Below, piece after piece: positions 7,315-14,748 of a DNA stretch of 26,357 nucleotides. This DNA is from CAZRZN01 sp964604565 (GTDB lineage Bacteria; Pseudomonadota; Alphaproteobacteria; Rhodobacterales; Rhodobacteraceae), in the NCBI GenBank assembly GCA_964604565.1, contig CAZRZN010000033.1, positions 1-26,357 on the forward strand, read 5' to 3'. The translations under genes and the position numbers were made by a program. The notes under the pieces were generated by a model that saw only the letters and a list, made by a program, of their open reading frames with translations, made no database searches and was not told where the DNA came from. Each line of letters opens with the position of its first letter. The stretch's first letter is position 1.

Positions 7315-8559
7315 TTACTCGATGCCGGCCGCTTCGAGTCCGTTTTCGAAGAGAAAGGCAGACTGGTCCGGGTTTTCCACCAGATCGCAGACCAGCGCCG
7401 TGTCGGCGGGCGGCTGATCGTCGAACGAGTCGACGATGTTCCAGTTCTGGTCCTGAAGCTCGCCGATATAGACATTCATCGAGCAATGGTTGGTGTGCGG
7501 ATCAATCGTCACCGTGCCGGACGGCCCGTCATAGCTGAGGCCAGAGCGCAGCGCCTCTATCACCGGTTCGCGGTCCACGGTGCCCGCGGCCTTGACCGCT
7601 TCGGCCCAGAGCATCGCGCCTTCGTAGGACCGGATCGCCAGTTCGTTCATCACCGGACGGTCGGCGCCCAGCTTGGCCTCCAGCCGTTCAAGGAACGCCT
7701 TGTTCTCTGGGGTATCGATGCCTTCGAAATATCCGTAGGACGCCAGAATTCCGTTGCCCTCCTCGGCAGAGATCAGCGTCTGTTCATTGCCGACGCCAAA
7801 GGTCGTGGAGGCGATCGGGATGTCGTTCATCATGCCCGCCGCCGCATATTGGCGGTAGAAGGACACATGCGCGCCGCCGACCAGTGCAGAGATCACGAAG
7901 TCCGGTTTGGCGGTCTGGATCTTGTTGATCGTCGGGCCGAAGTTGGTGACATCCAGCGGGAAGAATTCGACGTCCAGCGTCTCTCCCCCGTTTTCGGCCA
8001 CGAAACGCTGCATCCACTGCGCGGTGATCTGGCCATAGTTGTAGTCGGCGGCGACGATGTAGACCTTCTTGCCCCATTTCTCCATCGCATAGGGCACGAC
8101 CTTTGCAACCGTCTGCGCGGGGGTGGAGCCGGTGCAGAAGTTGTTGTAATCGCAAACGCCGCCCTCGTATTGGACATTGTAGAAATACAGCGTCTGGAAG
8201 CGCGACAACGTGGGGCGGATCGCCTCGCGGGAGGCCGAGGTGATGCCCGCATGCACGGTGTCCGCCCGGTCGCCCGCGGCGGCCTGCGTCGCATACTGGG
8301 TGTAGAACTGGATGGTGGACTGGGCGTCATACATCGTCAGTTCGACCTCACGGCCCAGCAGGCCACCGGCCTCGTTGATGTCCTCGATGGCCAGTCGTGT
8401 GGTTTCGGCCATCGGGGCGCCGTAGATATCAAGGCCTCCCGACAAATCGAGGATCGAGGCGAATTTGATCGCATCGGATTGCGCCCGGCCGATCGTGGCC
8501 GGCGCGGCAAGGGCAAGGGCGGAGGTGCCCAGCACGAAGTGTCTGCGGGAAATGGTCAT
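7315..8559 (-). CDS. Tat-exported UrtA/AmiC-like periplasmic amide/urea-binding protein
   Basis: A 414-residue type I periplasmic binding protein. The N-terminus has a twin-arginine signal (SRRHFV, residues 4-9), a hydrophobic stretch and a likely cleavage after A26 in GRAQS. The body resembles UrtA/AmiC/FmdD proteins for urea and short-chain amides: GGLDIYGAP near the start, ADTVHAGITSASREAIRP, YNVQYEGGVCDYNNF and ADYNYGQ. ATG has AGGAGA 8 nt upstream. It is the first transporter gene of the chain, 42 bp downstream of the flotillin gene. Tat export implies folding in the cytoplasm before transport, as for several alphaproteobacterial binding proteins. The ligand is unknown; the neighbouring amidase points to an amide. 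Confidence 0.93.
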   Translation of the reverse strand: MTISRRHFVLGTSALALAAPATIGRAQSDAIKFASILDLSGGLDIYGAPMAETTRLAIEDINEAGGLLGREVELTMYDAQSTIQFYTQYATQAAAGDRADTVHAGITSASREAIRPTLSRFQTLYFYNVQYEGGVCDYNNFCTGSTPAQTVAKVVPYAMEKWGKKVYIVAADYNYGQITAQWMQRFVAENGGETLDVEFFPLDVTNFGPTINKIQTAKPDFVISALVGGAHVSFYRQYAAAGMMNDIPIASTTFGVGNEQTLISAEEGNGILASYGYFEGIDTPENKAFLERLEAKLGADRPVMNELAIRSYEGAMLWAEAVKAAGTVDREPVIEALRSGLSYDGPSGTVTIDPHTNHCSMNVYIGELQDQNWNIVDSFDDQPPADTALVCDLVENPDQSAFLFENGLEAAGIE

Positions 8560-8587
8560 TGATCTTGTCTCCTGTCGGTGATTGCCG

Positions 8588-8603
8588 GACGCTTTTGAGC
8601 GTC
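8588..8603 (-). promoter_or_regulatory. Small hairpin overlapping the flotillin stop codon
   Basis: GACGCT-CAAA-AGCGTC, a perfect 6-bp stem, overlaps the TGA of the flotillin gene. It has no T-tract and lies in the only 42 bp before the binding-protein gene. It may be an mRNA processing or partial termination site; it could equally be chance. Confidence 0.3.
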
Positions 8604-10227
8604 AGTCCTTATTGTCGGGCGACGCATCGTCCGATGTCTTGTCCGGGGTTTCCCCGGAGGATCTTTTGTAAACGGAATTCGAAAGTCCGCGCACGCCGTC
8701 GCCGATATTCATGCCGACTTCCTCGCCCAGTTTCTGCACGGCAGGCAATTGCAACGCCATGCTGAGCACGGAGTCGACGACGCTGTTCACCGTCGACTTG
8801 TCGCCGCCCTCCGATCCACCGGTCATGCCGCCAAAACCGGTCATGTGGTTGATACGGATCGACTCGATCTTCTCGGCGGGCTTCATCATGCGCTCCACCA
8901 CGTCCGGAAGGGTGCGCAGCCGCGCCTCGTCCAGCTTCATCGCGATCAATTCCGGGCTTTGCGCGTTTTCCGCATTTATGATGGCGGCGCGGCCCTCTGC
9001 CTCGGACAAGAGCTGGTCGCGGAGGGCCTTGGCCCGGTCCAGCGTTGCCTTCGCTTCGGCCTCGGCCATGGATGTGATCGTATCCGCCTCGGATTTGACG
9101 CGGGTATCGTCGACTTCGGCCTGCTCTGCGGCGCGGATCAGGGACAGCGCCTTTTCGCGCTCCGCGACAGCGGTTTCGCGGATCGTGCGCACGCGTTCCT
9201 CTGCTTCTGCCTCGCTTCCCTTCGCGGCAATGGCGTCGGCCTCTGCCTTGGCTTCCTCGATGCGTTTCTGAGCGAGCGTCACCATGTTCTCGGATTTCTT
9301 CAGCGCGGAGTTCAGCTCTGACTCGAGCGTTTGACGACGGATTTCGGTGTCGCGGGCAATCTCGGATGAACGGACTTCGCGTTCCCGTTCGATGCGGGCC
9401 GCCTCGCGCCGTTTTTCCGAGATGGCCTGTTCCTCTGCGGTTTCCGCCGAAGATTTCGACCGCGCGATTTCGATTTCGCGCTGTTGCGCGATCATCGCCT
9501 CCTCTTCCTCGCGCGAGATCGTCAGCCGGCGCTTCGTGGCATCCAGCTGGCTCTGGCGGACGGAGACATCGGCATCCGCCTCGATGACGGCGCGTTCCTT
9601 GCGGTTGACGGCGATGATCTCGGCCAGGCGGCGCATGCCCAACGCGTTGAAGGCGTTGTTTTCGTCCAGCGCATGGAACGGTGTCTGGTCCATCCGGGTG
9701 AGCGATACGGATTCCAGCATCAGACCGTTGTAGGCCAGGTTGTCGTCCAGCATGTCGCTGACGTCCTTGGCATAGCCTGCGCGATTGTCCTGAAGTTCGT
9801 CCATGGTATAGCGCGCAGCGACGGACAGCATCGCATCCACCAGCTTGCCTTCCAGGATTTCCTCAAGATCCGCAGCCCTGAAAGATTTGCCAGCAAGGGC
9901 CTGCGCCGCGGTTGCGACACCTTCGACGCTGGCCCTGACGCGGACATAGAATTCTGCCCCGACGTCCACACGCAGACGGTCCTTGGTGATGATGGACTTC
10001 GGGCCAAGACGCTCGATCTCCAGCTTGGAGGTCCGCATGTTGACCTCCGCCACCTTGTGCAGGAAGGGAAGGGCGATACAGCCACCATCCAGCACGACCT
10101 TCTGACCGCCAAGACCGGTGCGCACGACGCTGATTTCCCGCGTGGCCTTGCGGTAGTAGCGGCTCAGAAACAGAATGATCAGAATGGCTGAGACAACCAG
10201 CAATACTATCGCGACGAACCACGCCAT
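8602..10227 (-). CDS. yqiK: YqiK-type flotillin-like SPFH membrane protein
   Basis: A 541-residue protein, close to the 553 residues of E. coli YqiK. One N-terminal membrane segment (about 2-22, VAIVLLVVSAILIILFL) is followed by basic residues, an SPFH/band 7 domain (about 30-215, with RLRVDVGAEFYVRV) and a long Ala/Glu/Arg coiled coil (about 215-440) of the flotillin type. The C-terminal part contains FGGMTGGSEGG and a Ser/Asp-rich tail. Flotillins oligomerise in functional membrane microdomains and are linked to membrane fluidity and stress. ATG has AAAGG 7 nt upstream and a good sigma-70-like promoter precedes it. Unlike the E. coli arrangement, no NfeD/YqiJ partner is adjacent. Its stop is 42 bp from the amide-transport operon without a clear terminator, so co-transcription is possible. 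Confidence 0.94.
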   Translation of the reverse strand: MAWFVAIVLLVVSAILIILFLSRYYRKATREISVVRTGLGGQKVVLDGGCIALPFLHKVAEVNMRTSKLEIERLGPKSIITKDRLRVDVGAEFYVRVRASVEGVATAAQALAGKSFRAADLEEILEGKLVDAMLSVAARYTMDELQDNRAGYAKDVSDMLDDNLAYNGLMLESVSLTRMDQTPFHALDENNAFNALGMRRLAEIIAVNRKERAVIEADADVSVRQSQLDATKRRLTISREEEEAMIAQQREIEIARSKSSAETAEEQAISEKRREAARIEREREVRSSEIARDTEIRRQTLESELNSALKKSENMVTLAQKRIEEAKAEADAIAAKGSEAEAEERVRTIRETAVAEREKALSLIRAAEQAEVDDTRVKSEADTITSMAEAEAKATLDRAKALRDQLLSEAEGRAAIINAENAQSPELIAMKLDEARLRTLPDVVERMMKPAEKIESIRINHMTGFGGMTGGSEGGDKSTVNSVVDSVLSMALQLPAVQKLGEEVGMNIGDGVRGLSNSVYKRSSGETPDKTSDDASPDNKD

Positions 10228-10332
10228 AGACGAGCCTTTCTACTGATTTTCGGGTCGTGACATCCCCATGCCGACACATCCCCATACAAACCGCAAGCGC
10301 TCTGGGAGCCGGGATGCGGTCGACATCTGGTA

Positions 10333-10362
10333 ACCGTAGGTAGGAACGAAAAAAACTGTCAA
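10333..10362 (-). promoter_or_regulatory. Sigma-70-like promoter for yqiK and possibly the amide operon
   Basis: On the minus strand, a perfect -35 TTGACA (10362-10357) is followed after 18 nt by TACGGT (10338-10333), which keeps the most conserved TA...T positions of the -10. The predicted start leaves a leader of about 100 nt before the yqiK ATG. Confidence 0.55.
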
Positions 10363-10429
10363 GCACTACCTTTGACCAAGCTTTGCCTGTCGGGCCATTT
10401 TTTCGAGGCATGACGGTTCAGTGACCTGT

Positions 10430-10443
10430 TGGAAGCGCTTTCG
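10430..10443. promoter_or_regulatory. Possible LacI/GalR-family operator
   Basis: TGGAAGCGCTTTCG fits the LacI-family pattern TGnAAnCGnTTnC with a central CG. It lies about 90 bp upstream of the small basic ORF and about 70 bp upstream of the yqiK -35 box. A match of this quality is expected about once in a window this size by chance, and no LacI-type regulator is encoded nearby. Confidence 0.22.
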
Positions 10444-10529
10444 CGGCTTGGGGGATGCCGGTCGATTGAACAGTTTCCATCCACCCGCGCCCGGGATAAG
10501 ATGTCTGCTCAATCCGGAAAGGATACACG

Positions 10530-10679
10530 GTGCCCAAATCCAAGAAACCTCAGGTCAAACGTCCGGCGGAAAACCCGGTCAAGAAACCCGCGTGGTATCA
10601 ATCGCTCAATGGTCCTGCGGGACAGCATGGGGAACGGCCGACAAAGACGGGCCGGAAAGCGCGGAACAAGTCGGCGTAG
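10530..10679 (+). CDS. Small basic hypothetical protein (49 residues)
   Basis: A GTG-initiated ORF of 49 codons plus TAG. AAAGGA stands 6 nt before the GTG, an excellent ribosome binding site. The product is very basic and Lys/Arg/Pro-rich, beginning (M)PKSKKPQVKRPAENP, with an aromatic core KKPAWYQSLNGPAG, and ending RKARNKSA. It has no signal peptide or membrane segment. I do not recognise a named family; the composition suggests nucleic-acid or ribosome association, which is inference. It is the only plus-strand gene in the first 24 kb. It is divergent from yqiK and followed 95 nt later by a perfect hairpin that could end its transcript. Confidence 0.6.
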   Translation: MPKSKKPQVKRPAENPVKKPAWYQSLNGPAGQHGERPTKTGRKARNKSA

Positions 10680-10773
10680 AGTCGGCAATGCGTGTTTCCG
10701 GACCTTGACGGGGTTCCGCTTCTGCGCCGCGCTGCCTTGACGGGGGCGGAGGCGCGATCCTTCTGAGATACGC

Positions 10774-10793
10774 GAACAGCCGGGGGGCTGTTC
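10774..10793. terminator. Candidate bidirectional terminator hairpin
   Basis: GAACAGCC-GGGG-GGCTGTTC is a perfect 8-bp stem with a 4-nt loop between the convergent small ORF and MFS gene. There is no T-tract on either side, so termination would be imperfect or Rho-assisted. Confidence 0.4.
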
Positions 10794-10841
10794 ATGTGCG
10801 CGCAGGCAGTCGCCTCGGCGCTGCTGGCGCGTGGGAACCGG

Positions 10842-10939
10842 TCCAAAAATGTCTTTGCATGCCATTGTTCAGGCGGCATGCAAGCGGCATCTTGCCCTTC
10901 ATGGGCAACGCGCGATCCAAAAATGCGGTCGTGCCGCAT
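10842..10939. other. Tandem hairpin cluster, possible structured RNA
   Basis: Three perfect stems follow one another: TTGCATGCC/GGCATGCAA (10855-10863 with 10875-10883), TTGCCC/GGGCAA (10892-10897 with 10903-10908) and ATGCGG/CCGCAT (10923-10928 with 10934-10939). TCCAAAAATG occurs twice, at 10842-10851 and 10916-10925. The strand and function are unknown; a structured 3' UTR of the MFS transcript, a small RNA or a repeat relic are possible. Confidence 0.35.
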
Positions 10940-11009
10940 ATGGCGTGCCGGTCACTGAGGTCATGCGCATTCACGCAAAAGGCTCCGGACATGGCTGGCC
11001 GTCAAATGT

Positions 11010-12242
11010 TCAGACCCTGGGGGAAATCGGCCTGATCGCTTTCTGAACCGCCGCCACCGCTGCGCCCAGAATGAGGATGGCGCCCGCACCCGCGAGGCCC
11101 AGGGCGATGCTTCGGGTAGCGTCAGCCACCGCGCCGGCGGCGACCGGGCCGATCATCTGGCCAATCGAAAACACGATGGTGAAGGCTGCGAAGGACCGCC
11201 CCCACTGCGGTTGATCGAGGTTCTTTCGCCCAAATGTCGTGGCCGATGTCGGCACGATGTAGAAGGACAGTCCCACCAGCGCAGCGGACACCAGCACGCC
11301 TGCCGGGGCGGGAAAGACCAGCGCGCAGAAGACACCCGCGCCGGTCGCCAGATTGGCGGCTGCCATTGCGCCGCCGCCCCTCGCGCGGGACAGGACGCCA
11401 CGCCAGACGAAGGGTGACAGAATGGTGCCAATTCCCATCAGCGACCATACGGCCGCGACCAGAAACTGGCTGGCGCCTTCGTCCCGCATCCAGGCGACGA
11501 GGAAGGTCATGTAGATCAGGTAGCCGAGGCCAAACAGGAAATAGCCCGAAAGCGCGGGAATCATCCGGGCATAGGGCAGAGACGCCGGCCGGGAAAGCGA
11601 TGGCCCCGCGCCCGCCTCCCGGACGGAGCGGACGGCCATCCATGCCGGAACAAGGGCAATCGCACTGACAGTTCCAAGCAGAAGCCAGATCTGCGGCCAT
11701 ACCGCGTTCCCGTAGTGGTCAAGGATCAAGGGCACGACCGCGCCTGATGCAAGCTGTCCCAACCCGCCGCCGCCGAAATAGACGGCAATGGCCATCGAGT
11801 TTCGCGTGTTGTCCTCCTTGAACAGCGTGGCGGCAAGGGTGCCGCCCGCAATGAACACGGGCGCGCCCGCAATGCCTGCGATCAGACGCAAGGCGCTGAG
11901 GCCCCAGAAATCCTTGATCACGCCACAAAGAATGAGGGACAGTGCCGTGACCGCCATCCCGTAGTTGAACAGGCGCCGCGCCCCAAGCGAGGAAATGAAC
12001 GCAAGGCTGATCAGGGCGCCGACCAGATAACCGATGGCGTTTGCGGTGTTGAGCCATCCCGCCTGTGCATAGGTCCAACTGAGTTCATCGCGCATGGCAG
12101 GCAGGATCAGACCGTAGGCGAACCGCGCGATGCCATTAGAAACGGCAGGACCAAGCGATATGCCGATGGCGATGAGCCAGACGATCCGCGCTGAGGGGGC
12201 AGAGGACATGGCGTCACACTCATCCGTCGGGCGGTCGATCAT
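11010..12242 (-). CDS. YbfB/YjiJ-family MFS transporter
   Basis: A 410-residue polytopic protein with about 12 hydrophobic segments. The N-terminal signature GPAVSNGIARFAYGLILPAMRDEL followed by SWTYAQAGWLNTANAIGYLVGAL is typical of the YbfB/YjiJ (MFS_4) group, in which the RF-YG/LLP pattern recurs. The substrate is unknown for the family. Two starts are possible. ATG 12242 has GAAAGG 11 nt upstream; ATG 12209 (codon 12, MSSAPSARIV) puts the protein start closer to the first membrane helix but has only a weak purine tract. The gene stands alone: 248 bp upstream lies the end of the dehydrogenase gene, and downstream is the hairpin-rich gap. Confidence 0.9.
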   Translation of the reverse strand: MIDRPTDECDAMSSAPSARIVWLIAIGISLGPAVSNGIARFAYGLILPAMRDELSWTYAQAGWLNTANAIGYLVGALISLAFISSLGARRLFNYGMAVTALSLILCGVIKDFWGLSALRLIAGIAGAPVFIAGGTLAATLFKEDNTRNSMAIAVYFGGGGLGQLASGAVVPLILDHYGNAVWPQIWLLLGTVSAIALVPAWMAVRSVREAGAGPSLSRPASLPYARMIPALSGYFLFGLGYLIYMTFLVAWMRDEGASQFLVAAVWSLMGIGTILSPFVWRGVLSRARGGGAMAAANLATGAGVFCALVFPAPAGVLVSAALVGLSFYIVPTSATTFGRKNLDQPQWGRSFAAFTIVFSIGQMIGPVAAGAVADATRSIALGLAGAGAILILGAAVAAVQKAIRPISPRV

Positions 12243-12249
12243 GGTGTTT

Positions 12250-12401
12250 GCGGCCTTTCGCCGGATGCGGATCTTTGCTGCGTCTGCGCTGCATCAATGA
12301 AATCACGGTTTGCCGCGCAACTACAAACAGCTTCGGACTTGATCCGCATTTTCGCGGCATCCATGGGATAGAGCAAATGACGCGGCCTTTCCCCGGATGC
12401 G
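12250..12401. repeat. 20-bp imperfect direct repeat in the MFS leader
   Basis: The 20-bp sequence beginning GCGGCCTTTCGCCGG occurs at 12250-12269 and again at 12382-12401 with one mismatch, 132 bp apart. On the minus strand both copies carry a GAAAGG box; the proximal one is the candidate ribosome binding site of the MFS gene. The repeat could be a duplicated regulatory element or a small duplication relic. Confidence 0.5.
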
Positions 12402-12489
12402 CCATTCTCCCGGTCCCTCTGCCTCTCCCGGGCCTTGAGCCGCGGGGTGCGTGCGCGCTTGGCTGGGTCCGGTGCTGCTGAAGCCCGGA

Positions 12490-13419
12490 TCAAAGGCCAT
12501 GGTCGGACTTGAGGCGCAGCAAGGCCACCAATGCTGCGTCCCGGCGTTCGATCAGTGTTGCCTCGTCCTGTCCGGAAAGTTCGCGCGCGACGCCCTCGAC
12601 CAGTTTTGTCTTCACCGTTTCGCTCAGTTCGGGAGTGCCCAAGGTCTTCCACCGTGCTTCCTGCGTTGGTCCGAGGTGGTCCAGATACCCGCGATATCCG
12701 GCCTGACCGCCGCCGAGGTGATAGGTCAGATGTGGCCCCATGAAGGCCCACCGCATGCCCGGTCCGTAGGCCACCGCCTTGTCGATATCCTCGACATCGG
12801 CAATTCCTTCGGCCACGAGATGCACGGCCTCGCGGAACAGCGCCGATGTCAGCCGGTTTGCAAGATGGCCGGGGACTTCGCGCTTCACCCGAATGGTCAC
12901 GCGGTTCATCTGCGCATAGAACCGCTCTGCGGTTTCCATGGCCTCCTGTGAGGTGTGGTCCCCCGACACCAGTTCCACCATCGGGATGAGATGCGGCGGG
13001 TTCATCGGGTGCGCGACCAGAATTCGCGCCGGCGCCCGCGCGCCGAACTGCATGTCACTTGCGCGCAGCGATGAGGTGCTTGACGCGATCACGACATCAG
13101 GACCCACGTTTTGTTCGATCTGGGCAAGGATCTCCCGCTTTGCATCGAGCCGCTCCGGCCCGTTTTCCTGAATGAATGCCACCCCGTCCAGACCGCCAAA
13201 ATCCGCGGTGACGGTGGGCGCGGGGATGTCACGACCCATTGCCAGCCCGAGGGTGCGCAGATTGTCCCAGGCCAGAGGCAGGAAATCCCGCAGATTCTGT
13301 TCTGTCATGGGGTCCGGGTCGATCACGGTGACGTCACACCCCCGGGCGAGGAAAAGGCTTGCCCAGCTCATCCCGATCAATCCGCCGCCAACGATGCCAA
13401 CCGACTTGAATTCCACCAT
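12490..13419 (-). CDS. 3-hydroxyacyl-CoA dehydrogenase family oxidoreductase (lambda-crystallin / carnitine dehydrogenase-like)
   Basis: A 309-residue NAD-dependent dehydrogenase. Residues 7-16 carry the Rossmann motif GIVGGGLIGM, with an acidic residue at the end of strand 2 (VIDPDP), predicting NAD rather than NADP. The catalytic region SSTSS (113-117), HPMNPPHLIP with H137, E149 and the helix REVPGHLANRL with N188 follow the family. The short length and GPGMRWAFMGPHLTYHLGGG place it with lambda-crystallin/L-gulonate 3-dehydrogenase and L-carnitine dehydrogenase rather than with fatty-acid beta-oxidation enzymes. The exact hydroxy-acid substrate is not determined. ATG has GGAGG 5 nt upstream. 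It follows the DMT exporter gene on the same strand with a 147-bp gap. Confidence 0.88.
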   Translation of the reverse strand: MVEFKSVGIVGGGLIGMSWASLFLARGCDVTVIDPDPMTEQNLRDFLPLAWDNLRTLGLAMGRDIPAPTVTADFGGLDGVAFIQENGPERLDAKREILAQIEQNVGPDVVIASSTSSLRASDMQFGARAPARILVAHPMNPPHLIPMVELVSGDHTSQEAMETAERFYAQMNRVTIRVKREVPGHLANRLTSALFREAVHLVAEGIADVEDIDKAVAYGPGMRWAFMGPHLTYHLGGGQAGYRGYLDHLGPTQEARWKTLGTPELSETVKTKLVEGVARELSGQDEATLIERRDAALVALLRLKSDHGL

Positions 13420-13566
13420 CCGACCCTCCGGTTCTTACCTTTTTATCACCAGTCCCGAACTTGCCGGCCGCTTGGATGTGAAACATCTACCGGCACCAAC
13501 CCGGCCAGTGATGCGCTTCCCCCCGCATGTTCCCGGTCATCCCTGGGCAGTTTCGTTCCACGCCGC

Positions 13567-14475
13567 TCAGGACACCGAAACCGGCGGACGCCTGCTGAGA
13601 ACGCCAGAGGCGAGAAACACGCCGGTCGCCACAAGGATGACCCCCAAAACCTTCAGCGGGGTCACCGTTTCATCCAGAAACGCCGCGCCGCCCAGCAGTG
13701 CAAGGATAGGGGTCAGAGCGCCGAAAGCGGCTGTTTCGGCAGCGCCCAGAATTTGCACCGCATAGCCGAACAGAAACATCGCGAGGATCGCTATGATGAA
13801 ACTTTGCAGCACGATCATCGCCACGATGTCGCCGAGATCGGCATTGGCAAAGCTGACGTTGCCGGTCGCGAATAAAAGCGGGGTGAACAGCAGCGTCCCC
13901 CAGAACAGCCCGATGGTCAGCCCGTGCAGAGGGCTCAGCCCGCTTTGGCGGAAGATGACGGAATAGACCGACCAGCAGGCCGACCCGGTCAGAAACAGCA
14001 GATGGCCCTTCCAGGCGCCTTCAACCGTCCCGGCAAGGATCTGCCAAAGGCTGACGACCATCGCGCCCGCGAGAATCATGGCCAGCCCGATCCGGCGGCG
14101 TGGGCCGGGAATTTCTCCGGCAAAGGCGTAGGCCGCCAGCGCGGTCCAGAACGGTAGCATGCCGGGTGCCAGCGCCCCGCCGTCCGAGGCGGGCGCATAG
14201 GCCAGGCCCATGGAGACCAAAAGCGGAAAAACCGCACTGGCGCCGACCATCAGCATTGCCGCACGCGGCCAGGACTGTCCGCGGGGAACAACACCCATGC
14301 GCCACATGACCGGGGCCATAACGAGGGCGCCGGGAACAAGACGCAGGACCAGTATCTCTTCTACCGTGAAGCTGGCCTGCACGGCAAAGCGCGTCACAAG
14401 CATGAAGCTTGCCCAGATCGTGACAGTCGCAAGCGCGGCCGACAGTCCCAATGCCCGTGTCCTTGGAAGGTCCAT
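13567..14475 (-). CDS. EamA/DMT-superfamily transporter
   Basis: About 302 residues with ten predicted membrane helices in two EamA repeats; the second repeat contains ACWSVYSVIFRQSG and ends with TPILALLGGAAFLDETVTPLKVLGVILVATGVFLASG, the typical C-terminal EamA pattern. Proteins of this family export amino acids or other metabolites; the substrate here is unknown. I start at ATG 14475 (MDLPRTRALG), with AAAGG 8 nt upstream, because it gives the usual family length. The frame stays open to an upstream ATG at 14541, adding 22 residues that look non-structural. It lies between the dipeptide-uptake operon and the dehydrogenase gene on the same strand, separated from each by more than 140 bp. 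Confidence 0.9.
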   Translation of the reverse strand: MDLPRTRALGLSAALATVTIWASFMLVTRFAVQASFTVEEILVLRLVPGALVMAPVMWRMGVVPRGQSWPRAAMLMVGASAVFPLLVSMGLAYAPASDGGALAPGMLPFWTALAAYAFAGEIPGPRRRIGLAMILAGAMVVSLWQILAGTVEGAWKGHLLFLTGSACWSVYSVIFRQSGLSPLHGLTIGLFWGTLLFTPLLFATGNVSFANADLGDIVAMIVLQSFIIAILAMFLFGYAVQILGAAETAAFGALTPILALLGGAAFLDETVTPLKVLGVILVATGVFLASGVLSRRPPVSVS

Positions 14476-14701
14476 CCATGCGGCCTTTCGCGTGTTGATC
14501 CTGTTCCGGGCCATTGCCGGCCGCGTCCAAGCCGGCGACATGCCCTCAGCCGGCTGTCCGCGCCTGCGCCCCGCGCTGCGTCCCGGTCGCTGGCTGACCA
14601 GCCATGCCAGCGTCTTGTTCTAAACGCCATTTCGCCACTGTGCACCAGCCCAAATCCGCCGCGCCCGGTCGTGTTGACAGGGGTGCGATGTCATTGCGCA
14701 G

Positions 14702-14729
14702 CCTGCGCAGATACGGACGCCTGCGCAGG
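14702..14729 (-). terminator. Stem-loop after the dipeptide-transport operon
   Basis: CCTGCGCAG (14702-14710) and CTGCGCAGG (14721-14729) form a perfect 9-bp G/C-rich stem with a 10-nt loop, 20 bp after the last ATPase stop codon. A further TGCGCAG stands at 14695-14701. No T-tract follows. It is a probable 3' end or stabilising stem for the operon; the CTGCGCAG units are also each palindromic and could bind a protein. Confidence 0.5.
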
Positions 14730-14748
14730 GGTCGACCATATCGGGACG

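Larger units (their letters stand above)
10228..10529. other. Non-coding divergent region between yqiK and the small basic ORF
   Basis: No convincing gene is seen in these 302 bases. They hold the candidate yqiK promoter and a LacI-type palindrome, both listed separately, and presumably the promoter of the plus-strand small ORF, for which I find no good -35/-10 pair. Confidence 0.6.
10680..11009. other. Non-coding region rich in inverted repeats
   Basis: These 330 bases between the plus-strand small ORF and the convergent MFS gene show no supported gene. They contain four perfect short hairpins and a 10-bp direct repeat, listed separately. Open frames here lack ribosome binding sites and recognisable protein sequence. 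Confidence 0.6.

Noticed and set aside
5348..8559. Interpretation of the first transporter as a branched-chain amino acid (Liv) system
   Set aside because: The HGQ signature with AGMT in the UrtD-like ATPase, the UrtA/AmiC-like binding protein and the amidase context favour the urea/short-chain-amide branch; Liv remains a weaker alternative.
6751..8562. A 603-codon plus-strand frame opposite the binding-protein and UrtB-like genes
   Set aside because: Same GC-driven antisense effect; the sequence is Asp/Arg/Gln-rich without recognisable domain.
12239..12364. A 41-codon leader-peptide-like frame ending in ATGA overlap with the MFS start
   Set aside because: The overlap is attractive, but the ATG has no ribosome binding site, the sequence lacks an attenuator-like codon run, and the true MFS start is itself uncertain.
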